A stretch of 64,000 nt of DNA from positions 69,436-133,435 of the forward strand of contig PLWV01000008.1 in NCBI GenBank assembly GCA_003153155.1. The letters are read 5' to 3'. This DNA is from Gallionella sp. (GTDB lineage Bacteria; Pseudomonadota; Gammaproteobacteria; Burkholderiales; Gallionellaceae). Position 1 is the first letter of the stretch. Each line of letters begins with the position of its first letter. A program made the position numbers and the translations under genes. The notes below the pieces were generated by a model. The model made no database searches. It worked only from the letters and a program-made list of their open reading frames with translations, and had not been told where the DNA came from. Of this stretch, positions 17,599-26,174 are shown piece by piece.

Positions 17599-18462
17599 AT
17601 GAATGCCACAATGAATTTGCCCGTACCGTCTGCCGTTGGCAGCTTGGAAGGCTACGTCCAAACAGTAAACCGCTTCCCGCTTCTATCGCAGGAGAGGGAG
17701 TTTGCCTTGGCGACGCGCTTCAAAACCGGGAATGACCTGGATGCCGCACGTGAGTTGGTGCTCTCTCACTTGCGCGTGGTGGTCAGCGTGGCGCGTGGTT
17801 ATGCCGGTTATGGGCTGCCGCAAGCCGATCTGATTCAGGAGGGCAACATCGGACTGATGAAAGCGGTGAAACGCTACGACCCGGAACGCGGGGTGCGCCT
17901 GGTGTCGTTCGCGCTGCACTGGATACGCGCCGAGATTCACGAGTTCGTGGTGCGCAACTGGCGGTTGGTGAAGATCGCCACCACCAAGTCGCAGCGCAAA
18001 CTGTTCTTCAATCTGCGCAGCATGAAGAAGGGTTTGGAGCCGCTCAAGCCGCAACAAATCAGCGAGATCGCGCAGCAGCTCAACGTCAGTGAACGCGATG
18101 TGGTGGAAATGGAAGCACGCTTCGCCGGGCATGAGGTCGCGCTGGAACCAAGCGGAAGCGATGACGATGAATGCTACGCGCCGATTAATTATCTGGCCGA
18201 TAACGCGGAGCATGAGCCGTCGCAGATTTTGGAAACAGCCGAACGAGAGCGCCTGCAAACATCCGGCTTGGCAAATGCCTTGGCGGGTCTGGATCAACGC
18301 AGCCGCCGCATCGTTGAGGCGCGTTGGCTGTGCGAAGAGGGTGCCGCCGCGACGCTGCATGACTTGGCCGCCGAGTTCAACGTGTCGGCTGAACGCATCC
18401 GTCAAATCGAGCAAAAGGCTATGAGCAAGATGCATACGACGCTGGCTCAAGCTACTGTGTAA
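17599..18462 (+). CDS. rpoH: RNA polymerase heat-shock sigma factor sigma-32
   Basis: A 287-residue group 3-like sigma-70 factor: region 1.2/2.1 from about residue 15, region 2.4 helix with SFALHWIRAEIHEFV, the RpoH-specific QRKLFFNLR box (about 134-142) and region 4 helix-turn-helix (LAAEFNVSAERIRQIEQKAM). It directs transcription of chaperone and protease genes. AAGGAGG stands 8 nt before the ATG and a CIRCE operator lies immediately upstream, so both HrcA and heat probably control it. A bidirectional terminator follows. Confidence 0.95.
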   Translation: MNATMNLPVPSAVGSLEGYVQTVNRFPLLSQEREFALATRFKTGNDLDAARELVLSHLRVVVSVARGYAGYGLPQADLIQEGNIGLMKAVKRYDPERGVRLVSFALHWIRAEIHEFVVRNWRLVKIATTKSQRKLFFNLRSMKKGLEPLKPQQISEIAQQLNVSERDVVEMEARFAGHEVALEPSGSDDDECYAPINYLADNAEHEPSQILETAERERLQTSGLANALAGLDQRSRRIVEARWLCEEGAAATLHDLAAEFNVSAERIRQIEQKAMSKMHTTLAQATV

Positions 18463-18479
18463 CGGCAAGCGCGCAAAGC

Positions 18480-18511
18480 AAAAAAAGCCGCAGGATATGC
18501 GGCTTTTTTTA
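18480..18511. terminator. Bidirectional intrinsic terminator between rpoH and sspB
   Basis: AAAAAAGCCGCAGGATATGC continues to GGCTTTTTTT: a GC stem flanked by A-run and T-run, usable from both strands by the converging rpoH and sspB. Confidence 0.9.
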
Positions 18512-18907
18512 TTTCACGATTTTCAAGTCGGGCTTGTGCGGTATTGGCTTAGGTCCTCCATCGCCACCATTCGAAGATGGTGGCGGTTGTTGCGGGTCGC
18601 CGCCTTGAAACACCAACCCTTGTCCCGTCTCCTTGGCGAATATGCCAATGGTCGCCACTACAGGCACCATGAGATCGAATGGCACACCGCCAAATCGTCC
18701 GGTGCAGGTGATCATCTCGTTGCCCATCTGCAGGTTGCGCACCGCATCAGCACTGAGGTTTAAGACGATCTCGCCGTCCTTCACATGAGAACGCGGTACC
18801 TCGGTATGCTCATCGACACGGACGGCCAGATAGGGAGTCAACCCGCTATCCACACACCATTCGTAAATCGCGCGAATCAGGTACGGGCGCGTGGATAAAT
18901 CGCTCAC
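18509..18907 (-). CDS. sspB: ClpXP specificity-enhancing factor
   Basis: A 132-residue adaptor that delivers ssrA-tagged proteins to ClpXP. The SspB core (STRPYLIRAIYEWCVDSGLTPYL split across two strands, GNEMITCTGRFGG, VPVVATIGIFAKETGQGLVF) is followed by a Gly/Pro-rich linker and a short basic ClpX-binding tail (HKPDLKIVK). The GTG at 18907 overlaps the sspA stop as GTGA, showing translational coupling; a longer in-frame ORF upstream lies within sspA. Confidence 0.93.
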   Translation of the reverse strand: MSDLSTRPYLIRAIYEWCVDSGLTPYLAVRVDEHTEVPRSHVKDGEIVLNLSADAVRNLQMGNEMITCTGRFGGVPFDLMVPVVATIGIFAKETGQGLVFQGGDPQQPPPSSNGGDGGPKPIPHKPDLKIVK

Positions 18908-19503
18908 TTGCGCATTGCTCTTTCGGAGGCCGTCAGTGCATCGATAAAGCCTTGACGAGAGAACAACCGCTCGGCATATTTCATCAGCGGCGCAGCATCC
19001 TTGCCCATCTGGATGCCGTAATGATCGAGTCGCCATAGCAGCGGTGCGATCGCCACATCCAGCATGGAGTACTCATCGCCCAACAAAAACTTTTGATTGG
19101 CCAATATCTGCGCGAGCTGGGTCAGATTGTCGCGAATGATTGCGCGCGCCTTATCGGCCGCCTTGGGCATACCATGCTCTATCACTTCAACTTGACTGTA
19201 TAACTCTTGTTCGAAGCGATGCAGGAACAGCCGTGCACGGCCACGCATGACGGGATCGGGCGGCATCAGTTGCGGATGCGGGAAACGTTCATCTATGTAT
19301 TCGTTGATGATGTTCGCCTCATACAGCACCAGATCGCGCTCCACCAGCACCGGCACTTTGCCATAGGGATTGATTGCCGCGACATCTTCAGACTTGTTCA
19401 TCAAGTCCACGTCAATCACCTCAAAATCCATACCCTTCTCGAACAGAACGATCCGACAGCGATGACTATAGGGGCAAGACGTCCCTGAATACAATCTCAT
19501 CAT
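18904..19503 (-). CDS. sspA: Stringent starvation protein A
   Basis: A 199-residue GST-fold RNA-polymerase-associated protein. The N-terminal thioredoxin-like domain (SGTSCPYSHRCRIVLFEKG) and a C-terminal helical domain are evident. SspA modulates transcription in stationary phase and acid stress. It follows actF by 10 nt, so it may be read through from the Alternative Complex III operon, and it overlaps sspB. Confidence 0.94.
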   Translation of the reverse strand: MMRLYSGTSCPYSHRCRIVLFEKGMDFEVIDVDLMNKSEDVAAINPYGKVPVLVERDLVLYEANIINEYIDERFPHPQLMPPDPVMRGRARLFLHRFEQELYSQVEVIEHGMPKAADKARAIIRDNLTQLAQILANQKFLLGDEYSMLDVAIAPLLWRLDHYGIQMGKDAAPLMKYAERLFSRQGFIDALTASERAMRK

Positions 19504-19512
19504 AAATACTGA

Positions 19513-20529
19513 TTACCCTTTAACCAATTGGATGCTTTGCAAACGCATCCGCACCAGGAAAAAACCGATAGTCGCGACCACACCGCTGACCACTATCGCG
19601 GCTAAAATCGGATATGGCCCAACGCCTCCCTTAACGCCGCCTATCCAAACGTAGCGCTCGAATAACGTGCCAATGATGATACAAACGGCAACAGCCGCAG
19701 TCGCTTTGACATTGTGTCGTGTGTACGTCATGGCAAGCGTAGAAAATGGAATTATACATTTCAGCACAAACATCGCCCAAAAAATAAAGGTGTAATCGCC
19801 ATCTTGCATGCCAACCATACGATTCCTTTCATCGGGCAAGTTGCCATACCAGATGGTCAGGTATTGCGCGAAGAAGGTATAAGTCCACAACAGCGTAAAG
19901 GCAAACAGTAATTGCGCGATGTAGTTGTATACATATGTCTCTACCGGTCGCACCAGTCTATCGCGGCTGTTCAAGGCGAAAATCCAGATCACCAGGAACG
20001 CCAGGAACATGCCGAAATTACTGACGAAATGTTGCATGCCATAGATCGCGCTTTCCCAGGATGGCAGCATGGTCATTTCAAAATCCCACGCGACCATCGT
20101 GCCATACAATACGTAAACATAGGGAACCCAACAGGCAATGACATGGAAGCGTGCCGCGTCTTCTGTGCTGCGTTCGCTAACGGCTTGACGCTGGATGAAC
20201 ACCCAGTGTATCGCCATTACCGCCAGCATTCCGAGCACTTCGCGCACCACCAGGAAAGTGTAGTTATGCCATGCCGGAATGTGATGCGCATGTTCGCCGG
20301 TTTCTTTCAACCACGGGAAAGTCGACTCGCCGTTAGCCAATAACACCATCAGCAACACAAACGCTAACGGAAACAAGGCGAACAGGGAACTTGCCAATAG
20401 GCGAATCTCATATCTCCAGCGCGCACCCACCAGATGCAACACGGCGCACAGTGTCACGCCACTCAGAGCCAGATACAGCACCACCAAAAAATTCACGGTC
20501 AGAACCGACCAATTACTATATGAAAACAT
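19513..20529 (-). CDS. actF: Alternative Complex III subunit ActF (polytopic membrane protein)
   Basis: A 338-residue protein with about ten hydrophobic segments, NrfD-like in form, placed last in the act operon. In characterised complexes ActC and ActF form the two quinone-facing membrane halves that hold the cytochrome and Fe-S subunits. Motifs such as HHIPAWHNYTFLVVREVLG and AQYLTIWYGNLPDE resemble the polar clusters of this family. It starts 12 nt after the actE stop. Confidence 0.88.
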   Translation of the reverse strand: MFSYSNWSVLTVNFLVVLYLALSGVTLCAVLHLVGARWRYEIRLLASSLFALFPLAFVLLMVLLANGESTFPWLKETGEHAHHIPAWHNYTFLVVREVLGMLAVMAIHWVFIQRQAVSERSTEDAARFHVIACWVPYVYVLYGTMVAWDFEMTMLPSWESAIYGMQHFVSNFGMFLAFLVIWIFALNSRDRLVRPVETYVYNYIAQLLFAFTLLWTYTFFAQYLTIWYGNLPDERNRMVGMQDGDYTFIFWAMFVLKCIIPFSTLAMTYTRHNVKATAAVAVCIIIGTLFERYVWIGGVKGGVGPYPILAAIVVSGVVATIGFFLVRMRLQSIQLVKG

Positions 20530-20541
20530 TTTGACCGTCTC

Positions 20542-21105
20542 CTATTTTGTCTGCGCTGCAGCCGCAGTAGCAGGTGCTTTTTGCAGCACTTTGCGGATGT
20601 AATTTACGACATGCCAGCGTTCGGTGGGGCTCATATCAATGGCATAAATCGGCATCACCGCACCGCCGAAGGTCATCATGCCGAAAATGTAACCATCAGG
20701 GTAGTCTTTGGAATCCCAGGGATGCATATCACTGCTCGGGGTCAGATTCCAGGGTTTCAGAATCAATTTAGCCCCAACCAGCCCATCGCCAGTACCGGAC
20801 TGACCGTGACAAGGAACGCAATAAATCCCAAACAAACGACCACCCATGTCGACCGATTTTTTATCTGCTGGAACAGGGTTGGCCAGCTTGAACGCAGCGT
20901 CTTTATCCTTAACCTCTATCGAAGACGTAGCAGTACCTGGAACAGGCACTGAACGTTTCGGAAAAGGATTCATGCCCGGGTTGGCCGGATCAACACTTTC
21001 CTGGGGTTTGACACTGATCTGATTAACCATGTCCATAGACCACGGCCACGCATGCGCAAACATAGGAGCAAGCAACAATGCGGTTGCTAAGGATAACTTT
21101 TTCAT
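20542..21105 (-). CDS. actE: Alternative Complex III subunit ActE (monohaem cytochrome c)
   Basis: A 187-residue exported cytochrome: signal peptide ending AHA, one haem-binding CVPCH (about residues 115-119) and downstream axial Met candidates (GGAVMPIYA). It carries electrons on the periplasmic face of the complex. Its ATG overlaps the actD stop as ATGA, indicating translational coupling. Confidence 0.92.
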   Translation of the reverse strand: MKKLSLATALLLAPMFAHAWPWSMDMVNQISVKPQESVDPANPGMNPFPKRSVPVPGTATSSIEVKDKDAAFKLANPVPADKKSVDMGGRLFGIYCVPCHGQSGTGDGLVGAKLILKPWNLTPSSDMHPWDSKDYPDGYIFGMMTFGGAVMPIYAIDMSPTERWHVVNYIRKVLQKAPATAAAAQTK

Positions 21106-21632
21106 TTCCCCGCCTCTTCCTGAATTTCCAATGCCTGGTGTTTAATGAAAATTGACTTCAAAGTACTGCTGGCAGCTTCATCAGCCTGTACCAAAATACC
21201 AACTTGATCCTCGGATACCTTGGCGCTATACAACGGCGAACGACTGGCAGGCAAGCCTGCACAAATCAGGAAACCAAGAATGGAGATATACACACCGCCC
21301 AAAATAAACATCTCGTAGGTCAGCACGAAATTGGGCGGAAACGGCACAATGGGCTTGCCGCCCTTGACTTGCGAAAAGAAGTTGGCTTGTGAGCCAGAGA
21401 TCAAAAAGAACGCCAGCAAACCGCCTGTCAGTGCCCCACCCAAGGTGAACCACTGCACATAGACCGGCTTGTCACCCAAAAACTCTTCCACTTCCGGATG
21501 CTCGATAGGCGATTTCACAATCATGTCTTTATCAGCATCGAAGCCTTTAATTCTGACACTGCGCAACTCCCTGACCACAGCCTCGGCTTCGTCGAAATTG
21601 CTGAATAGCGCGAGTAAATGACGTTTGCTCAT
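21102..21632 (-). CDS. actD: Alternative Complex III subunit ActD
   Basis: A 176-residue protein with a soluble N-terminal part (RHLLALFSNFDEAEAVVREL), two membrane helices in the middle (about 62-82 and 105-125) and a C-terminal soluble tail, the usual ActD (DUF3341) plan. It is a structural subunit without cofactors. Its ATG directly follows the actC stop codon. Confidence 0.9.
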   Translation of the reverse strand: MSKRHLLALFSNFDEAEAVVRELRSVRIKGFDADKDMIVKSPIEHPEVEEFLGDKPVYVQWFTLGGALTGGLLAFFLISGSQANFFSQVKGGKPIVPFPPNFVLTYEMFILGGVYISILGFLICAGLPASRSPLYSAKVSEDQVGILVQADEAASSTLKSIFIKHQALEIQEEAGK

Positions 21633-23015
21633 TTAGTGTGCCCCCTTCCCGGCTGCTGCCAGATTTCCGGTTACTTCCAGCTTTTTAGTTGCCTGACTGC
21701 GGTGATAAACCATTTCCTTCACCTCATACATGGAGACCGACGGGAATACCTTGCAGAACACCATGAACAGCAAAGTAAACCAGCCAAAGCTACCGAACAC
21801 CATGCCCCACTGCACAAGGCTCGGCCATTGGTCATGATCCCATGTCCATGGGTAGTAGCCATGCGAAAAAGTCGGTGCAACGATCATCCAGCGTTCCAGC
21901 CACATGCCCATGTTCAACAACAATGACACTGCAAACAACACCGGAATGTGGGTTTGGAAACGTTTGAAAAAGAGTATCAGCGGAACGATAGAACCACAGA
22001 AATTCATCATCCACCAGAACGGCGCATAAACGCCGGTGGCTTTCTGGATCAACACATCCTTGGAGGCCTGGTCATGCCCATACCAGACCGAGGCGTACTC
22101 GATCAGATTCAGGTAAGTCCACACCATGGCAATCGCGAAAGTCAAACGCACGATCTTCTTCAGAATCGGCAGCGTCATGTATTCTTCAAACTTGAACACG
22201 TAGCGCAGGATGATGAACAGCGTGATGATCGCGGCACAACCGGAATACAACGCACCTGCCACGAAGTACGGGGGAAATGAGGTGATATGCCAGCCGGGTT
22301 GTTGCGACATCGCAAAGTCGGATGCCACGATGGAATGCACCGACACGGCCAGCGGGATCAGGAAGCAGGCGATCGTCAGGTAGGTGACGCGGAAATTGCG
22401 CCATTGGCGATCGGTCCCTTCCCAACCCAGCGACAACGCGGTGTAAAGCGTCTTGCGCCAACCCGGATGCAGGTGGTCGCGGCAGATGGCCAGATCGGGA
22501 ATCATTCCTACATACAGGAACAGGATCGACGAACTCAGATAAGTGAAAATCGCCATCGCGTCCCACAGTAGCGGCGACTGGAAATTCGGCCACACCTGGC
22601 GCCCGTTCGGGTAAGGCAAGGCGTAGTAAATCTGCCACACACGACCCAGGTGCACCGCCACAAATAATCCGGCCGTCATCAGCGAGAAGGTGGTCATCGC
22701 TTCCGCAAAGCGATAAATCGGCTTGCGCCAGTCGGCATGCATCAAATGCAGAATCGCCGACAGCAAAGTACCGGAGTGGCTCATGCCGATCCAGAAGATG
22801 AAGGTGGCGATATACAAACCCCACACATGAGTGTTGTTCTTGTTGGAGACACCCATCCCGGTATTGTATTGATATACCTCGCAACCCGCGGCGACACCGA
22901 CCATGGCAATCGCGATTAACAATATTACCCAATACAACTTTCTGGGATTTTCCAAACTCTTGAGCACATCTGTATTGATCTTCGCCCAAGCGATGTCTTC
23001 GCTGATATCTTTCAT
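21633..23015 (-). CDS. actC: Alternative Complex III subunit ActC (NrfD-like quinone-interacting)
   Basis: A 460-residue NrfD/PsrC-like membrane protein with about ten helices. SHSGTLLSAILHLMHADWRK and later polar-helix residues (GRVWQIYYALPYPN) belong to the region thought to bind quinol. It should oxidise or reduce the quinone pool together with ActB. TAGGAAATAACAATG gives a reasonable start. A copy of the short dispersed repeat lies in the 64-nt gap upstream, before actB2. Confidence 0.93.
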   Translation of the reverse strand: MKDISEDIAWAKINTDVLKSLENPRKLYWVILLIAIAMVGVAAGCEVYQYNTGMGVSNKNNTHVWGLYIATFIFWIGMSHSGTLLSAILHLMHADWRKPIYRFAEAMTTFSLMTAGLFVAVHLGRVWQIYYALPYPNGRQVWPNFQSPLLWDAMAIFTYLSSSILFLYVGMIPDLAICRDHLHPGWRKTLYTALSLGWEGTDRQWRNFRVTYLTIACFLIPLAVSVHSIVASDFAMSQQPGWHITSFPPYFVAGALYSGCAAIITLFIILRYVFKFEEYMTLPILKKIVRLTFAIAMVWTYLNLIEYASVWYGHDQASKDVLIQKATGVYAPFWWMMNFCGSIVPLILFFKRFQTHIPVLFAVSLLLNMGMWLERWMIVAPTFSHGYYPWTWDHDQWPSLVQWGMVFGSFGWFTLLFMVFCKVFPSVSMYEVKEMVYHRSQATKKLEVTGNLAAAGKGAH

Positions 23016-23052
23016 TGTTATTTCCTAAAGAAATTGCAGTAATGTTGCCAAC

Positions 23053-23078
23053 CGGGTGCCCGGCCAAAAGTTTTTCGG
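23053..23078 (-). repeat. Short dispersed repeat, copy 4 (actB2-actC gap)
   Basis: On the minus strand CCGAAAAA then CTTTTGGCCGGGCACCCG, one base different from the consensus core. It begins immediately after the actB2 stop codon and fills much of the short spacer before actC. Confidence 0.78.
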
Positions 23079-23079
23079 A

Positions 23080-23934
23080 TTAAACGGCACTTTCGCGTAC
23101 GCGCTCCAGATACATGACCGAGGGATAGGGACGCAGCTCTTCGAAAATACGATAACCGCGCAACTCACTCCCGCCCTCTTCCTTGTCTTTGGTTTGCGCA
23201 TCTTTAGCCAACTCGACTTGTTGAGCTTGCCATTGCTTGTGCACTTTGGATTCGGGGTCAACCAGATTGCCGAAAGTAATGGCGCCCGTTGGACAGGCTT
23301 GCTGACACGCCGTCCACACTTCACCGTCATGCACGAGACGGCCTTCGTTCTTCGCGTTGTTCTTGGCCACCGTCACCCGCTGGATACAGAACGTGCATTT
23401 TTCCATCACGCCTTTGCCGCGCACCGTCACATCAGGGTTCAGTTGCTGATTCATCTCGGCAGGCCAGACGTTGTCGGTGGTGGGGTAGTCATACCAGTTG
23501 AAGTAACGCACTTTGTATGGACAGTTCGCCTCACAGTAACGCGAACCTATGCAGCGATTGTAAATCTGCGAATTTATTCCGTCCGGCGTATGGTTGGTCG
23601 CACCCACCGGGCAAACCGTTTCGCATGGAGCGGCTTCGCATTGCTGACACATCATCGGCAGAAATTGTGCGCCCTGATCGGGGAAGTCACGGCCATCTTC
23701 ATCCCAGTAGCGTTCAATGCGCATCCAGTGCATCGCATAGCCATGCGCATATTTATCCTTGCCCACCACCGGCAGATTATTTTCCGCATAGCAAGCGACG
23801 CTGCACGCATTGCAACCGCTACACGCGTCCAGATCGATACTCATCGCCCATTTGTAGGGGTTGTGCGGCACATCGTCCACCGGGTGGGTGTGACGAAAAT
23901 CCGACCAATTTTCCAATAGATTGCTAACCGACAT
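23080..23934 (-). CDS. actB2: Alternative Complex III subunit ActB2 (four-cluster Fe-S protein)
   Basis: A 284-residue ferredoxin-type protein with four cysteine sets: CSGCNACSVAC, CQQCEAAPCETVC, CIGSRYCEANC with later CQQAC, and CTFC. In many organisms this is the C-terminal domain of ActB; here it is a separate gene. It passes electrons between the molybdopterin-like ActB1, the quinone-side ActC and the haems. The ATG at 23934 has GGAGGAGG upstream and overlaps the end of actB1 by 11 nt. Confidence 0.93.
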   Translation of the reverse strand: MSVSNLLENWSDFRHTHPVDDVPHNPYKWAMSIDLDACSGCNACSVACYAENNLPVVGKDKYAHGYAMHWMRIERYWDEDGRDFPDQGAQFLPMMCQQCEAAPCETVCPVGATNHTPDGINSQIYNRCIGSRYCEANCPYKVRYFNWYDYPTTDNVWPAEMNQQLNPDVTVRGKGVMEKCTFCIQRVTVAKNNAKNEGRLVHDGEVWTACQQACPTGAITFGNLVDPESKVHKQWQAQQVELAKDAQTKDKEEGGSELRGYRIFEELRPYPSVMYLERVRESAV

Positions 23935-26161
23935 AATAGACCTCCTCCGAAAGCTTAACTTTATCGCTGGGCAAGCGCGCGGCAATCTTTTTGCCCATTT
24001 GACTGCCGCCTGCCGGGCCTTCATCTTTAACCACGATCACGCGCGATCCGGTTTTGCTGACTTTAACGCGCGTCTCGTGCAGCGCCAATTCACCGGTTTC
24101 TTTGTCGAACACCATATCCAGGATCTGGAACGGGTTCACGCCATAACCCTTGGCATAACGGCCCAGCGCTTCATGACCGCGGCCCAGCGGTATTGAAATC
24201 GCATCAGGATGTATCCCCGGGAACAGATATGCCTGCACTTTGATCGAGCCGTTTTTGCCGGTCACTTCAACGATATCGCCTTCTACTATTCCCAGCTCAG
24301 CGGCCTTCCTGGGATGAATTTCCACCCAGGAATCCCACACGATAGTGGTCAATGGATCAGGCGATTCCTGCAGCCAGGGCTGGTTGGTATTGCGCCCATC
24401 GCGTAGGCTCGCGTTCACGGATGGAATCAGTTGCAACGGATATTGCGCATCGATGGCAGAAGGTGCCGGCAGCGACAGGCCCGCCGCACCGGCCTTGCCG
24501 GACAATGCGTGCGCAGCACTCGCCAGCTTGATGATGCCTTTGCTCAGCGTCTCGTTCCAGAAGGTATCGTCATCAGCAACGCCGCCGCCCAACGCACCCT
24601 TGTTTTGCAACACGGCTGCGCGCAGGTAAGCATAGTAATCATCGTATTTTTTGTAGTCATCGGCGCGACGCAGCTTGATCAAAGCCAACAAAATATCGCC
24701 CATGCCACGGGTATTGGCGTGCAGCTTTTCCATCAGCGGCTGCTGAATGTTGATTTGCGCGCCTTCCGCCATGTACTCGGGAACCTGTGTTCCCCAGTCT
24801 TCCAGCGCCGAATCCAATGGCAACACCAAATCAGCTTGCATGGCGGTTTCATCCAGGTAATGGGTAAACGCCACCTTGAAGCCTGCCTTGGCCAGATTGT
24901 CCTTGAACTTCATCGCACCCGGCGCGGTGAATACCGGATTGGCTGCGTAGCTGAACAGCACCTTGTACTTGCCCGCATTCAAACCATCGTTAAGCGTCTT
25001 CAGCGCGAAGGTATTACCGGTTGCCGGAGCCATTTGCGGAAATGGCACTACCGCAGCAGCTTCGACTGTCTTGCCGACATTGCCCAACACCTGGTTGAGC
25101 AGATTGATCGCGGCGGCATTTTGCGAACCATGCGCATAACCTTCTGCCGCGCTGCCCGCCAATACCAGACTAGGGGTACGCTCTTTCAGCAAGGCGACGA
25201 TCTTATCGATCTGCTCTGCCGAAACGCCGGTATCCTTGCTGACGCGCGCCTTGTCATAACCCTTCACTGCAGCGGCAATATCGCCAGTCGCAGTGCCAAG
25301 CGCATTGATGATACCCAGAGCCAGAATACCTTCCGTTCCCGGACGCACCACCAGCCAGCGATCCGCATTGGCACCGGTTAAGGTCATCTTGGATTCGATC
25401 TGCACCAACACGCCGCGCTGACCATCCACACCCTTGCGGAACTGCGCATACTGTTGCGAGAAATGCACCGGGGAAATCCATGCACCCAGGAAGTCGGCAC
25501 CGAACGACAGCACCACCTTGGCTTTATTGATGTTGAAGCGCGGCATTTCCACGCCGTAAGACTTCTTGTTGGCAGCGCGCAGCACAGCCGGCCCGACCGC
25601 TTCATACACGAAATGATTTTTGCTGCCGAAGCTGTCCAGATAATTGCCCAGCAACACCTTGAGATGACCGCTCACGCCGCCGGTCAAAAAAGCGATCTCT
25701 TCGCCGCTCACACCGTTGAGCTTTTCGGCGATCAGCGCATAGGCCTTTTCCCAAGTGATGGCTTCGCCTTGGTCACCATTCCGCAACAACGGCTCGCGCA
25801 CACGGTCAGGATTGTAGTGGTGTTGCACACCTGCCTGCCCCAGGCCACACGTCTTGCCGCGATTGATCGCGGAATTGGGATTACCTTCCAGCTTCAGTAC
25901 GCGCCCTTCGCGTATGCGCCCGGTGATGCTACAGCCCGCATCACACTGCGCGCAGGTCGAATTAAAGTACACGCTGATACTGGGAATCATGTAGTCATTC
26001 GTTTCAACATACGAAACTACAGTTTCCTTGCCATCCTCGACTGAACCGTTGCCGCAGCCGCTCAATGCAACCGCCGCACCGCCCCAGCCCAGCACCTTCA
26101 GAAAATCACGCCGATCAAACGGGTGCCCGGCCAAATGTTTTACGGAACCACTGTTCATCAT
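23924..26161 (-). CDS. actB1: Alternative Complex III subunit ActB1 (molybdopterin oxidoreductase-like)
   Basis: A 745-residue protein of the complex iron-sulfur molybdoenzyme fold. The N-terminus has a twin-arginine motif DRRDFLKVLG and a lipobox-like LSGCG, then a cysteine cluster (CAQCDAGC, later CGLG). In known complexes this subunit lacks molybdenum and is structural or electron-transferring. Start at ATG 26161 with GAGAGG upstream; a longer frame overlaps actA. Just before the RR motif, residues SVKHLAGHPF come from a copy of the short dispersed repeat, so the n-region of the export signal has been altered. Confidence 0.9.
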   Translation of the reverse strand: MMNSGSVKHLAGHPFDRRDFLKVLGWGGAAVALSGCGNGSVEDGKETVVSYVETNDYMIPSISVYFNSTCAQCDAGCSITGRIREGRVLKLEGNPNSAINRGKTCGLGQAGVQHHYNPDRVREPLLRNGDQGEAITWEKAYALIAEKLNGVSGEEIAFLTGGVSGHLKVLLGNYLDSFGSKNHFVYEAVGPAVLRAANKKSYGVEMPRFNINKAKVVLSFGADFLGAWISPVHFSQQYAQFRKGVDGQRGVLVQIESKMTLTGANADRWLVVRPGTEGILALGIINALGTATGDIAAAVKGYDKARVSKDTGVSAEQIDKIVALLKERTPSLVLAGSAAEGYAHGSQNAAAINLLNQVLGNVGKTVEAAAVVPFPQMAPATGNTFALKTLNDGLNAGKYKVLFSYAANPVFTAPGAMKFKDNLAKAGFKVAFTHYLDETAMQADLVLPLDSALEDWGTQVPEYMAEGAQINIQQPLMEKLHANTRGMGDILLALIKLRRADDYKKYDDYYAYLRAAVLQNKGALGGGVADDDTFWNETLSKGIIKLASAAHALSGKAGAAGLSLPAPSAIDAQYPLQLIPSVNASLRDGRNTNQPWLQESPDPLTTIVWDSWVEIHPRKAAELGIVEGDIVEVTGKNGSIKVQAYLFPGIHPDAISIPLGRGHEALGRYAKGYGVNPFQILDMVFDKETGELALHETRVKVSKTGSRVIVVKDEGPAGGSQMGKKIAARLPSDKVKLSEEVYYVG
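26120..26145 (-). repeat. Short dispersed repeat, copy 5 (inside actB1 N-terminus)
   Basis: A diverged copy on the minus strand: CCGTAAAACATTTGG then CCGGGCACCCG. It is read in frame as SVKHLAGHP, immediately before the twin-arginine motif. Confidence 0.65.
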
Positions 26162-26174
26162 CACAACCTCTCTA

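Noticed and set aside
22186-23067. 293-codon minus-strand frame overlapping actC
   Set aside because: Same strand but another frame of a well-supported membrane protein; composition (His/Arg-rich) is not protein-like.
24431-25381. 316-codon plus-strand frame opposite actB1
   Set aside because: Antisense to a conserved gene, no ribosome site, low-complexity composition.
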